Shown here in pieces: positions 1-8,853 of a stretch of DNA of 64,000 bases. This DNA is from Lysobacter_I brunescens. Lineage in GTDB: Bacteria > Pseudomonadota > Gammaproteobacteria > Xanthomonadales > Xanthomonadaceae. Made by a program: the position numbers and the translations under genes. The stretch covers positions 1,984,001-2,048,000 of the forward strand of contig NZ_JBHTIF010000001.1 of the NCBI RefSeq assembly GCF_042677005.1, written 5' to 3'. Position 1 is the first letter of the stretch. Every line of letters begins with the position of its first letter. The notes below the pieces were generated by a model. That model saw nothing but the letters and a program-made list of their open reading frames with translations, ran no database searches and had not been told where the DNA came from.

Positions 1-2248
1 TCGATGCCGGGGTGCGCGCGCGGTCGGCATGGTGCGCCAGCGGCACCAGCGCATTGGTTTCCGGGAAATAGCTGGCGAGGCAGCCTGCCGGGATGTCGTA
101 TTCGACCAGGCGGAAATCGTGGGCGACACGCTCGCCATCGTCCCAGACCGAGACCAGGTCGACATGCTCGCCATCCGCGAAGCCCTGCGCATCGAGATCG
201 GCGCGCGAGATGAAACAGACCCGGCGCAGGCCGTGCACGCCGCGATAGCGATCGTTGGCGCTGTAGACCGTAGTGTTGTACTGGTCGTGAGAACGCACCG
301 TCATCAACCGCAGGAGGGGCTTCGACGCTGATGGTGTCGCGGACGTTCCGTCGATCACCGCATGCACGAAGAATCGCGTCCTGCCTTCCGGCGTCGGGAA
401 CACGCGCTCGCGACAGGGATGGTGCAGGTGGAAGCCGCCGGGCGCGCGCACGCGTGCGTTGAAGTCCTCGAACCCCGGCACCACGCGGGCGATGCGTTCG
501 CGGATGCGGTCATAATCCTCGACGAGTTCGAGCCAGGGAATGCCGCAGTCGGGCAGCGTCGCCGCACCCAGTCGCGCGACGATCGCCGGTTCCGAGAGCA
601 GCGCGCGCGAGGCCGGCGCATTCATGCCCGAGGACAGGTGGACCATGCTCATCGAATCCTCCACCGTCACCGCCTGCAGCCCGCCGGCCTGCTGGTCGAT
701 CTCGGTGCGGCCAAGGCAGGGCAGGATCAGCGCCGCGCGGCCGTGCACCACGTGCGAGCGGTTGAGCTTGGTGCTGACCTGCACGGTCAGCGCACAGTTG
801 CGCAGCGCGGCGTGAGTCAACGCGGCGTCCGGCGTCGCGGCGGCGAAGTTGCCGCCCATCGCGAAGAACAGCTTGCCGCGCCCGTCGTGCATGGCCTGGA
901 TCGCGTCCACGGTGTCGAAGCCGTGCGCGCGCGGCGGAGCGAAACCGAACTCGGCGGCGAGCGCGTCGAGGAAGGCCTCCGACGGCTTCTCGTAGATGCC
1001 CATCGTGCGGTCGCCCTGCACGTTGGAATGCCCGCGCACCGGGCACGGGCCGGCGCCGGGCTTGCCGATGTTGCCGCGCATCAGCAGCAGCGCGACCAGC
1101 GCCTGGATCGTCGCCACGCTGCGCCGGTGCTGGGTCAGGCCCATGCCCCAGCAGGCGATGGTCGCGCGGCTGTCGATGTAGACCTCGGCGGCCTGTTCGA
1201 TCTGCGCGCGCGACAGTCCTGATTCGCGTTCGATCGCGTCCCAGTCGGTGGCGCGCAGGTGTGCGACGAACGCGTCGAAGCCAACGGTGTGCGCATCGAT
1301 GAAGGCCCGGTCCAGCGCGTCGTCGCCGCGTTCCGCCACCACCTTCGCGATGCCGGTCACCACGGCGAGGTCGCCGCCGATCCTTGGCTGGAAATAGTGC
1401 GTGGCGATCGCGGTCGACCCACCGCCGAGCATCTCTGCCGGCGACTGGGGGTCGGTGAAGCGCTCCAGGCCGCGTTCGCGCAGCGGATTGAACACCACGA
1501 TCCTGCAGCCGCGTTTCGCCGCGCGGCGCAGTTCGCCCAGCATGCGCGGATGGTTGGTGCCCGGATTCTGGCCGAACACGAAGATCGCTTCGGCATGCTC
1601 GAAGTCGTCCAGCGTCACCGAGCCCTTGCCGCTGCCGATCTGTTCGGTCATGGCCACGCCCGAGGGCTCGTGGCACATGTTCGAGCAGTCGGGCAGGTTG
1701 TTGGTGCCGTACGCACGCACGAACAACTGATAGAGGAAGGCAGCCTCGTTCGAGGTCCGGCCCGAGGTGTAGAAGATCGCCTCGTCGGGCGAGGACAGTG
1801 CCTGCAGCGCCGCAGCGACCTTCGCAAAGGCTTCGTCCCAACCGATCGGCACGTAGCGGTCGCTGTCGGCGTCGTAGGCCATCGGCTCGGTCAGGCGGCC
1901 CTGCGCTTCCAGGTACTCGTCGGTCTGCTGCGCCAGCCAGGTCACCGGGTGTGCGGCGAAGAAGTCGCGGTCCACGCGCTTCGAGGTCGCCTCGTTCGCG
2001 ACCGCCTTCACCCCGTTCTCGCAGAATTCGAAGGTGGAGTGCGGGTTGCGGTCCGGCCAGGCACAGCCCGGGCAGTCGAAGCCGGTGGGCTGGTTGGTAC
2101 GGAGCAGGGTGCCGGGACCGCGCAGCACGGCGTCCTGGCGACGCAGGGCGTCCCACGAGGACTTGAGCGCGTCCCAGCCGCCGGCCGGTTTGTCGTAGGG
2201 CCGGATCGGGGCGTTTCCGTCCGGCGCATGGTCGCGGTCTGATGCCAT
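1..2248 (-). CDS. FdhF/YdeP family molybdopterin oxidoreductase (3' end outside window)
   Basis: Large catalytic subunit of the bis-MGD molybdopterin (formate dehydrogenase-like) family, YdeP branch. Reading down from ATG at 2248 gives an uninterrupted frame of 749 codons to the window edge. The N-terminus has a CPGC motif (C59, C62), typical of this branch and unlike the four-cysteine iron-sulfur motif of true formate dehydrogenases. A stretch translated from about 1150 to 960 reads WGMGLTQHRRSVAT and later RGNIGKPGAGPCPVRGHSN, the family's cofactor-binding signature. The last visible residues, HADRARTP, match the family's C-terminus, so only about ten residues should be missing. The substrate is not known for this branch; in E. 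coli YdeP has been linked to acid resistance. It diverges from the sulfotransferase gene. No fdhD or other subunit is visible here. Confidence 0.9.
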   Translation of the reverse strand, partial: MASDRDHAPDGNAPIRPYDKPAGGWDALKSSWDALRRQDAVLRGPGTLLRTNQPTGFDCPGCAWPDRNPHSTFEFCENGVKAVANEATSKRVDRDFFAAHPVTWLAQQTDEYLEAQGRLTEPMAYDADSDRYVPIGWDEAFAKVAAALQALSSPDEAIFYTSGRTSNEAAFLYQLFVRAYGTNNLPDCSNMCHEPSGVAMTEQIGSGKGSVTLDDFEHAEAIFVFGQNPGTNHPRMLGELRRAAKRGCRIVVFNPLRERGLERFTDPQSPAEMLGGGSTAIATHYFQPRIGGDLAVVTGIAKVVAERGDDALDRAFIDAHTVGFDAFVAHLRATDWDAIERESGLSRAQIEQAAEVYIDSRATIACWGMGLTQHRRSVATIQALVALLLMRGNIGKPGAGPCPVRGHSNVQGDRTMGIYEKPSEAFLDALAAEFGFAPPRAHGFDTVDAIQAMHDGRGKLFFAMGGNFAAATPDAALTHAALRNCALTVQVSTKLNRSHVVHGRAALILPCLGRTEIDQQAGGLQAVTVEDSMSMVHLSSGMNAPASRALLSEPAIVARLGAATLPDCGIPWLELVEDYDRIRERIARVVPGFEDFNARVRAPGGFHLHHPCRERVFPTPEGRTRFFVHAVIDGTSATPSASKPLLRLMTVRSHDQYNTTVYSANDRYRGVHGLRRVCFISRADLDAQGFADGEHVDLVSVWDDGERVAHDFRLVEYDIPAGCLASYFPETNALVPLAHHADRARTPAS

Positions 2249-2515
2249 CCCGGCATGCTATCGCAGTCGTCACATCGACGAGCCGGTCGGCCGGGCACAC
2301 CAGCGGCATGGACGCAGATGGCCGCAGGATTTCGTCGGTTCGACGAAACAGCCCCCGTCCCGGAGCAGATCGCAACTATCCATTGGCGGATTTATTGCAA
2401 TAATTGGTCAGCGCGACGCTTCACGGGGGGTGAGGCATCGACGTCATCCTGCCTTATCGCACTGCCGCACCCGGCGATTCCGACCTGCCGGCATGCACTT
2501 CCATCAGGATCGTCC
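2249..2515. promoter_or_regulatory. Divergent intergenic region
   Basis: This 267-bp gap separates the divergent oxidoreductase and sulfotransferase genes, so both promoters should lie in it. It contains one clearly AT-rich patch around 2375-2410 (tttattgcaataattgg), unlike the surrounding GC-rich DNA and the likeliest promoter or operator area. I could not define -35/-10 boxes with confidence. An AGGA at about 2506-2509 is a ribosome-binding site for the GTG start at 2516. Confidence 0.4.
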
Positions 2516-4534
2516 GTGTCTGAAGTGACCACCAGCCTCGAAGTCGCCCTGTCCCACGCCTCACGGTTGCTGGGCACCGATCCTGCGCTGGCGGCCGAGC
2601 AGGCCGGCGAAATCCTCCGCGTCGTCCCCGGCCATCCCGCCGCCCGCCTGATCCTCGCCACCGCGCACCGCCTGCGCGGCGATGCGCCGTCCGCCCTGGC
2701 CCTGCTCGAACCGCTCGCCGCCGAGCAGGCCGCCGCGCCGGTCCATTACGAACTCGGCCTGGCGCTGGCCCGCGTCGGTCGCGGCGACGAGGCCCTGGCC
2801 GCGCTGCGCCGCGCCGTCGCCCTCAAGCCCGACATGGCCAAGGCCTGGCTGGCGCTGGCCGACCACCTCCGCGCGGTCGGCGATGGCGATGGCGCCGATG
2901 CCGCCTACCTCGCCTATGTCCGCCACTCCGCCCGCGACCCGCGCCTGCTGCGCGCCGCCGAGGCCCTGGCCGCCAACCGCCTGCCCGAAGCCGAGACCCT
3001 GCTCAAGGACTGGCTGCGCCAGCAGCCCACCGACGTGGCCGCGCTGCGCATGCTCGCCGAACTGGCGGTGCGCGTCGGCCGCAACGAGGAAGGCCTGGGC
3101 CTGCTCGAACGCTGCCTCGAACTCGCCCCGGGCTTCCGCGAGGCGCGCCAGCACTACGCGCTGGTGCTGCATCGCGACCAGCAGTCCGAACGCGCGCTGG
3201 CGCAGCTCGACATCCTGCTCGTCGACGATCCGGACAACCCCGGCAACCGCACGCTCAAGGCCGCGATCCTCTGCCGGCTCGGCGACTACGCCGAAGGCAT
3301 CGCCCTCTACGACGCGGTGCTGCGCGAATACCCGAACAACGCCCGCGTCTGGATGAGCCACGGCCATGCGCTGAAGACCGCCGGTCGCCAGGACGAGGCC
3401 ATCGCCGCGTACCGGCGCAGCATCGCGCTGGAACCGCGTTTCGGCGAGGCCTACTGGAGCCTCGCCAACCTCAAGACCGTGCGCTTCGGCGACGACGACA
3501 TCGCCGCGATGCGCGCGCAGCTTGCGCGCACCGACCTGTCGGCCGAGGACCGCTTCCATTTCGACTTCGCGCTGGGCAAGGCGCTGGAGGACCGCAAGGA
3601 CCACGCTGCGTCCTTCGCGCACTACGCCGCCGGCAATGCCCTGCGCCTGAAGACCGTGCCGTACCGCGCCGCGGACACCAGCGCCCGCGTGGCGAAGGCG
3701 AAGCAGCTCTACACCCGCGACTTCTTCGCCGAACGCGCCGGCTGCGGCGATCCGTCGCCCGATCCGATCTTCATCGTCGGCCTGCCGCGCTCCGGTTCGA
3801 CCCTGCTCGAACAGATCCTGTCCAGCCATTCGCAGGTCGAAGGCACGATGGAGCTGCCCGAGATCATCGCGATGACCCGCGCGCTCCGTCGTGCGGCCGA
3901 TGCCTCGGCCAGCTATCACGACGCGCTCGCCGCGCTGCCGCCGGAGGAGTTCGCCGCGCTGGGCGCGCGCTTCCTCGAACGCACCCGCGTGCAGCGCAAG
4001 ACCGGTGCACCGTTCTTCATCGACAAGATGCCGAACAACTTCCTGCACCTGGGCCTGATCCACCTGATGCTGCCGAACGCGAAGATCGTCGACGCGCGCA
4101 GGCATCCGCTGGCCTGCTGTTTCTCCGGCTTCAAGCAGCATTTCGCACGCGGCCAGAACTTCAGCTACAGCCTCGACGACCTCGGTCGCTACTACCGCGA
4201 CTACGTCGAACTCATGGCGCATTTCGACGACGTGCTGCCCGGTCGCGTGCATCGCGTGATCCACGAGCACTTGGTCGACGACACCGAAACCGAAGTGCGC
4301 CGCCTGCTCGACCATTGCGGCCTGCCGTTCGAGGACGGCTGCCTGCGCTTCTACGAGAACGATCGCCCGGTGCGTACCGCCAGCTCCGAGCAGGTGCGCC
4401 GGCCGATCAACCGCGACGGCATCGACCAGTGGCGCCATTACGACGCCTGGCTCGGCCCGTTGAAGGACGCGCTCGGCCCCGTGCTCGATGCGTATCCCGA
4501 CATTCCGCCTTTCAAAACCGGTTCCGCCGCATGA
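2516..4534 (+). CDS. TPR-repeat sulfotransferase
   Basis: Two-part protein of 672 aa: tetratricopeptide repeats over roughly residues 15-370, then a PAPS-dependent sulfotransferase domain. The 5'-phosphosulfate-binding loop FIVGLPRSGSTLLEQ lies near residue 420. This combination resembles tyrosylprotein sulfotransferase-type enzymes, so the acceptor may be a protein or peptide; that is inference. GTG at 2516 is chosen because an AGGA sits about 7 bp upstream and residues encoded further upstream (an open frame reaches back to 2255) look non-native. The TonB-dependent receptor starts 53 bp downstream on the same strand, so the two are probably co-transcribed. The acceptor substrate cannot be told from sequence. 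Confidence 0.88.
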   Translation: MSEVTTSLEVALSHASRLLGTDPALAAEQAGEILRVVPGHPAARLILATAHRLRGDAPSALALLEPLAAEQAAAPVHYELGLALARVGRGDEALAALRRAVALKPDMAKAWLALADHLRAVGDGDGADAAYLAYVRHSARDPRLLRAAEALAANRLPEAETLLKDWLRQQPTDVAALRMLAELAVRVGRNEEGLGLLERCLELAPGFREARQHYALVLHRDQQSERALAQLDILLVDDPDNPGNRTLKAAILCRLGDYAEGIALYDAVLREYPNNARVWMSHGHALKTAGRQDEAIAAYRRSIALEPRFGEAYWSLANLKTVRFGDDDIAAMRAQLARTDLSAEDRFHFDFALGKALEDRKDHAASFAHYAAGNALRLKTVPYRAADTSARVAKAKQLYTRDFFAERAGCGDPSPDPIFIVGLPRSGSTLLEQILSSHSQVEGTMELPEIIAMTRALRRAADASASYHDALAALPPEEFAALGARFLERTRVQRKTGAPFFIDKMPNNFLHLGLIHLMLPNAKIVDARRHPLACCFSGFKQHFARGQNFSYSLDDLGRYYRDYVELMAHFDDVLPGRVHRVIHEHLVDDTETEVRRLLDHCGLPFEDGCLRFYENDRPVRTASSEQVRRPINRDGIDQWRHYDAWLGPLKDALGPVLDAYPDIPPFKTGSAA

Positions 4535-4587
4535 TGCGGGGAGCTTCCACCACCTGTTCTGATGATCCACAACCTGGGGAGAGTGCA

Positions 4588-7014
4588 ATGCGTCAAACAC
4601 GTCATCCATCCAAACGTCCGGGCGTCATGGCCCGGATGCCGCTGACCGCCGCGATCTGCGTCGCGCTCGGCGGCATGGCCTTCGCCGGCAGCGCGCTGGC
4701 GCAGCAGGCCGAAGACGAGCAGCCGTCGCTGGACACCATCACGGTGACCGCGCAGAAGCGCACCGAAAAGGCGCAGGACGTGCCGATCAGCCTCAACGTG
4801 ATCGGCCAGCAGCAGCTCGACGAATTGCAGGTCAACGACTTCGACGACTACGCCAAGCTGCTGCCGAGCGTGTCGATCACGCCTTCCGGCCCCGGCTTCG
4901 GCCAGGTCTACATGCGCGGCGTGGTCAGCGGCGGCGACGGCAACCACTCGGCCTCCGCACCCAGCGTCGGCGTCTACCTCGACGAACAGCCGATCACCAC
5001 CATCCAGGGCGCGCTCGACCTGCATGTCTACGACATCGAACGCGTCGAAGCGCTGTCCGGCCCGCAGGGCACGCTGTACGGCGCAAGCTCCGAATCCGGC
5101 ACGCTGAAGATCGTCACCCGCAAGCCCGACCCGACCGGCTTCGCCGCCGGCTACGGTCTCGAAGTGAACAGCGTCGACGGCGGCGGCATCGGCCACGTCG
5201 CCGAAGGCTTCGTCAACATCCCGATGAGCGACAGCGCCGCCATCCGCCTGGTCGGCTGGCAGAAGCGCGACGCTGGCTGGATCGACAACATCCGCGGCAC
5301 CCGCACCTATCCGACCTCCGGCATCGTCGACGACAACTTCGACCGCGCCGAAGACAACTACAACGAAGCCGACACCGTCGGCGCCCGCCTCGCCGCGCGC
5401 TTCAACCTCGGCGAGAACTGGACCATCACCCCGACCATCATGGGGCAGCGCCAGGAAACCACCGGCAATTGGTCGTACGACACCACGATCGGCCAGGACA
5501 AGATCCTGCACGCCTACCCCGAGTCGTCCGACGACCGCTGGGCGCAGGCCGCGCTGACCGTGCAGGGCAAGATCGGCAACTTCGACCTGACCTACGCCTT
5601 CGCCCACCTCAAGCGCGACGTCGACAGCGAATCCGACTACAGCGACTACGGCTTCTGGTACGACACCCTGTTCGGCTACGGCGCGTACTTCTACGACGAC
5701 AATGGCGACCTGGTGAATCCGGCGCAGTACATCCAGGCCGAAGACCGCTACAAGAAGACCAGCCACGAACTGCGCATCGCCTCGCCGCAGGACCAGCGCT
5801 TCCGCTTCGTCGCCGGCCTGTTCTGGATGGAGCACTTCCACGACATCCAGCAGCGCTACCGCATCGACGACCTCGCTTCGGTGCTGTCCGTGACCGGCTG
5901 GGAAGACACCATCTGGCTGACCAAGCAGGATCGTCGCGACAAGGACCAGGCGATCTTCGGCGAAGTCAGCTTCGACTTCACCGACAAGCTCAGCGCCACC
6001 GCCGGTTTCCGCCACTTCCGCAGCGAGAACAGCCTGAAGGGCTTCTTCGGCTTCGCCAACGGCTACTCGTCGCAGGGCAGCCAGCTGCCGCAGAACCGCT
6101 ACGGCGAAGCCGCGTGCATCGTCCAGTACGGCGCCAATCCCGCCAACTGGCCGTCGTTCAACGGCGCGCCGTGCTCGTTCTTCGACAAGACCATCACCGA
6201 GAAGGACACCCTCGGCAAGCTCAACGTGTCGTACAAGCTGACCGACGACAAGATGCTGTACTTCACCTGGTCGGAAGGCTACCGCCCGGGCGGCATCAAC
6301 CGTCGCGGCACGCTGCCGCCGTACATCACCGAGTTCCTCACCAACTACGAGATCGGCTGGAAGACCGCGTGGATGGGCAACCGCCTGACCTTCAACGGCG
6401 CCGCCTTCCACCAGATCTGGGACGACTTCCAGTTCCCGGTGCTCGGCCAGAACGGCCTGACCGAAATCCGCAATGCCAACCAGGCGCGCATCCAGGGCCT
6501 GGAAATGGACGTCAACTGGGCCGCGACCTACAACCTGAAGCTGTCCGCAGGCGTGGGCTTCTACGACGCCGAACTGACCGAGAACTACTGCGGCCAGGTC
6601 GACGCCAGCGGCAACCCGGTCACCGACTGCGCCGCGCCGCAGGCCCCGGATGGCACCCGCCTGCCGATCACCGCCGATTACAAGGGCAACGTCAACGCGC
6701 GCTACACCTTCGACATCGGTTCGTACGAAGCCTACTGGCAGGGCTCGTTCGTGTACGAAGGCCGCCGCACCTCGGACCTGCGCCTGGCGCAGCGCCAGAT
6801 CCTCGGCGACCTGCCGTCGTACACCCTGTTCGACATGGCCCTCGGCGTTCGCAAGAACAACTGGTCGGTCGATCTGTACGTCAAGAACCTGTTCGACGAG
6901 AACGCGCAGTACAACCGCGGCGTGCAGTGCCCCGAAACCGTCTGCGGCGCGCAGGTGTACGCCACCACCGCCCAGCCGCGCACCATCGGCATCAAGTTCA
7001 GCCAGGAATTCTGA
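4588..7014 (+). CDS. TonB-dependent outer-membrane receptor
   Basis: An 808-aa outer-membrane active transporter. ATG at 4588 follows a GGGGAG ribosome-binding site and gives a signal peptide (hydrophobic run ending GSALAQQ). A TonB-box-like segment (DTITVTAQKR) and a plug domain (about residues 60-180) follow, then a long beta-barrel rich in aromatic and Asp/Asn residues. The protein ends in Phe (KFSQEF), as expected for BAM-assembled barrels. There is no N-terminal STN signalling domain, so no sigma/anti-sigma surface signalling is implied. The ligand is unknown. It follows the TPR-sulfotransferase and is closed by a strong hairpin terminator at 7043-7068. Confidence 0.93.
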   Translation: MRQTRHPSKRPGVMARMPLTAAICVALGGMAFAGSALAQQAEDEQPSLDTITVTAQKRTEKAQDVPISLNVIGQQQLDELQVNDFDDYAKLLPSVSITPSGPGFGQVYMRGVVSGGDGNHSASAPSVGVYLDEQPITTIQGALDLHVYDIERVEALSGPQGTLYGASSESGTLKIVTRKPDPTGFAAGYGLEVNSVDGGGIGHVAEGFVNIPMSDSAAIRLVGWQKRDAGWIDNIRGTRTYPTSGIVDDNFDRAEDNYNEADTVGARLAARFNLGENWTITPTIMGQRQETTGNWSYDTTIGQDKILHAYPESSDDRWAQAALTVQGKIGNFDLTYAFAHLKRDVDSESDYSDYGFWYDTLFGYGAYFYDDNGDLVNPAQYIQAEDRYKKTSHELRIASPQDQRFRFVAGLFWMEHFHDIQQRYRIDDLASVLSVTGWEDTIWLTKQDRRDKDQAIFGEVSFDFTDKLSATAGFRHFRSENSLKGFFGFANGYSSQGSQLPQNRYGEAACIVQYGANPANWPSFNGAPCSFFDKTITEKDTLGKLNVSYKLTDDKMLYFTWSEGYRPGGINRRGTLPPYITEFLTNYEIGWKTAWMGNRLTFNGAAFHQIWDDFQFPVLGQNGLTEIRNANQARIQGLEMDVNWAATYNLKLSAGVGFYDAELTENYCGQVDASGNPVTDCAAPQAPDGTRLPITADYKGNVNARYTFDIGSYEAYWQGSFVYEGRRTSDLRLAQRQILGDLPSYTLFDMALGVRKNNWSVDLYVKNLFDENAQYNRGVQCPETVCGAQVYATTAQPRTIGIKFSQEF

Positions 7015-7042
7015 TCGGCTGGATGCGTTTCCATGTTGTCCG

Positions 7043-7068
7043 CACGGGCCGCCTTCGGGCGGCCCGTG
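7043..7068 (+). terminator. Intrinsic terminator after TonB-dependent receptor
   Basis: Perfect 11-bp stem (cacgggccgcc / ggcggcccgtg) with a ttcg tetraloop, 28 bp after the receptor's stop codon, followed by tgtttc. Confidence 0.8.
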
Positions 7069-7089
7069 TGTTTCTGGGGGCGATGATCG

Positions 7090-7600
7090 ACATGGAGTTG
7101 ATGGAAAAATGCCTGTCATCCCGAGCCGCAGGCGAGGGACCTGCTTGTTGCTTCTTCAAAGCAGTCGGAAGGATGTTCCGCCCGTCCTGTGTTTCGCTCG
7201 CTATCGCGAGCGAGTTACTTTTCTTTGCTTGTGCACTGCGCCGCGTGCGGCGCGAACGGCGCAGCCGGCCCGAAGGGCGAGCACCTCAGGTGCGAGTCAA
7301 GAAAAGGTAACCAAAAGAAAGCATTTCCGGCCCACGCGCGTAGCGCATGGGCGTTCAGCCGCCCGTGCGCCAGTGGCGCACAATCGGGCGTCTTCACCCC
7401 CATCGGTTGCGCCCGGCGCTGCGCGCCGGGTCCACGGGCTTCGCGGGGTTTTTCGACAAGACGTCCTTGTCTTGTCGAAAAACGCGCGACGTCCTGTCGC
7501 GTGCCCTGCGGGCCTGATCCGCGAAGCCCGCCGCAACCAGGGGCACCGGTAGATCAAGATCAACACCAGTCTGGGCTTGCGGAAGCATCTGATTGCGGAG
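7090..7600. repeat. Long non-coding dispersed repeat of Xanthomonadaceae type
   Basis: About 500 bp without a credible gene between the receptor and the DUF4349 lipoprotein. It contains paired purine/pyrimidine motifs facing each other (gttacttttctttgcttg near 7213 and caagaaaaggtaacc near 7300), GC palindromes between them, a 15-bp perfect hairpin at 7448-7483 and a tail ending agatcaagatcaaca near 7565. I recognise this arrangement from memory as a repeat scattered between genes in Xanthomonadaceae genomes; the family and the boundaries are approximate. The short open frames here have no plausible start signals or domains and are not called as genes. Confidence 0.55.
7448..7483. repeat. 15-bp perfect hairpin within the dispersed repeat
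   Basis: The arms gtttttcgacaagac and gtcttgtcgaaaaac pair perfectly over 15 bp around a 6-nt loop (gtcctt). The outer bases are T-rich on one side and A-rich on the other, so in RNA it could act as a terminator in either direction. Confidence 0.75.
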
Positions 7601-7713
7601 CGGGACTAGGCCCATGGCTTTTGTGAAGACCGAATCGCTTGACCCCGCCCCCGGTTGCGGTACGTTGGCAGGGCCGCAGTGCGCCGTCGCCTGTCCATCG
7701 AAAGGGAAAGATC

Positions 7714-8631
7714 ATGCGTCGATTCGTCGTGTCGGGATTCGTTGTGGCGATGTTGTTGGCCGGTTGCAGCAGCGCGGACCATTACGCGTCCGAAGAGATG
7801 CCTGCGGCCGATGCCTCAGGCAATTCGGCTTCAGCGCTGAAGCCGATGGGCACGGATCATGCGCTCAGCGAATTCTCCACCCGCGCCCCGGCTGCGGATG
7901 CAAGCTACTCGCCGCCGCGCGCCAAGCCCGCGCAGGCCGCCAACGACGGCGAGGCCTCGATGCTGGCCTACGAACATGATGTCCAGGTGCGCCTCGACGC
8001 CGACAGGATCGAGCCGACCCTGGACGCGGTGCGCGCGGCCTGCGAGAGCAAGCGCTTCGGTGCCTGCCAGATCCTTTCCGCCGAGCGCAGCGGCGGACGC
8101 TACCCGCAGGGCGCGCTCCGCATGCGCGCCGAGCCCCGCGCGATCGAACCGCTGATCTCCTCCGGCGGCAAGGGCGGCGAGATCGTCGCCCGCAACACCA
8201 TCGCCGAAGACCTCGCCGTCGCCGTACGCGACAACACCCTGCTGCGCGACCGCCTGCGCAAGCAGCACGCGCGCCTGCTCGAATTCCAGGATCGCAAGGA
8301 TCTCAAGGTCGACGACGTCATCGCGCTGTCCGAACAGCTCTCCCGCGTCGAAGCCGAACTCGAAGCCGCCGAACGCGACGCCGCCAGCCACCGCCGTCGC
8401 CTCGAAACCCAACTGCTCACGATTCAATTTTCCCCGCACGCCACCCAGGAAGGCCGCAGCGAAGTTGCCGAAGCCCTCGCCGACACCGGCCGCATGATGG
8501 CAGCCAGCACCGCCGTCGTCGTCCGCGTCATCGCGGCACTGATTCCGGTGGTGATCGCGCTGGTGATCGGCATCTGGCTGCTGCGCCGGATGTGGCGGTG
8601 GGTGCGGAGGAGGAGGCGGGTGGAGGAGTGA
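7714..8631 (+). CDS. DUF4349 family lipoprotein
   Basis: A 305-aa envelope protein. ATG at 7714 has an AAAGGGAAAG ribosome-binding site and opens a lipoprotein signal peptide (VVAMLLAGC, lipobox LAGC). The body matches DUF4349: an early conserved region (MLAYEHDVQVRL), a long charged coiled coil (about residues 175-240) and a C-terminal transmembrane helix (about 270-292) followed by a strongly basic tail. The family's function is unknown; the coiled coil plus membrane anchor suggests a structural or signalling role. It is a stand-alone gene between the dispersed repeat and the cassette array. Confidence 0.82.
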   Translation: MRRFVVSGFVVAMLLAGCSSADHYASEEMPAADASGNSASALKPMGTDHALSEFSTRAPAADASYSPPRAKPAQAANDGEASMLAYEHDVQVRLDADRIEPTLDAVRAACESKRFGACQILSAERSGGRYPQGALRMRAEPRAIEPLISSGGKGGEIVARNTIAEDLAVAVRDNTLLRDRLRKQHARLLEFQDRKDLKVDDVIALSEQLSRVEAELEAAERDAASHRRRLETQLLTIQFSPHATQEGRSEVAEALADTGRMMAASTAVVVRVIAALIPVVIALVIGIWLLRRMWRWVRRRRRVEE

Positions 8632-8640
8632 GGGGGTTGG

Positions 8641-8660
8641 ACCTGTCGGATTTGACAGGT
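8641..8660 (+). terminator. Weak terminator-like hairpin after DUF4349 gene
   Basis: A 7-bp stem (acctgtc / gacaggt) with a 6-nt loop lies 9 bp after the lipoprotein stop codon. It has no following T-run, so termination is uncertain. Confidence 0.35.
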
Positions 8661-8853
8661 TGGTGGGTGGGGGCGAGGGCGATAGGTTGTGCTGATGCCG
8701 CACAAACGAGTGAGTGGTAGGCCGCGTGGGTTGCCTGCTGTTGCTATCTGTTTAATTTGCATGGCAGATCGCTGCTCATTGTTTGCGCGAACAGCTGCGC
8801 CCGATTTGTTGTGCGATTCCCGTGTTATGCGTCAATTTTGGGTCTAATCGTAG

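Noticed and set aside
510..2375. 621-codon minus-strand frame in the oxidoreductase region
   Set aside because: It is out of frame with the real YdeP-like gene, whose ATG at 2248 gives an uninterrupted, motif-bearing protein to the window edge.
8820..8852. attI or upstream attC before the first cassette (GTTATGC at 8824)
   Set aside because: No left core or paired hairpin could be found upstream, so only the cassette boundary itself is claimed.
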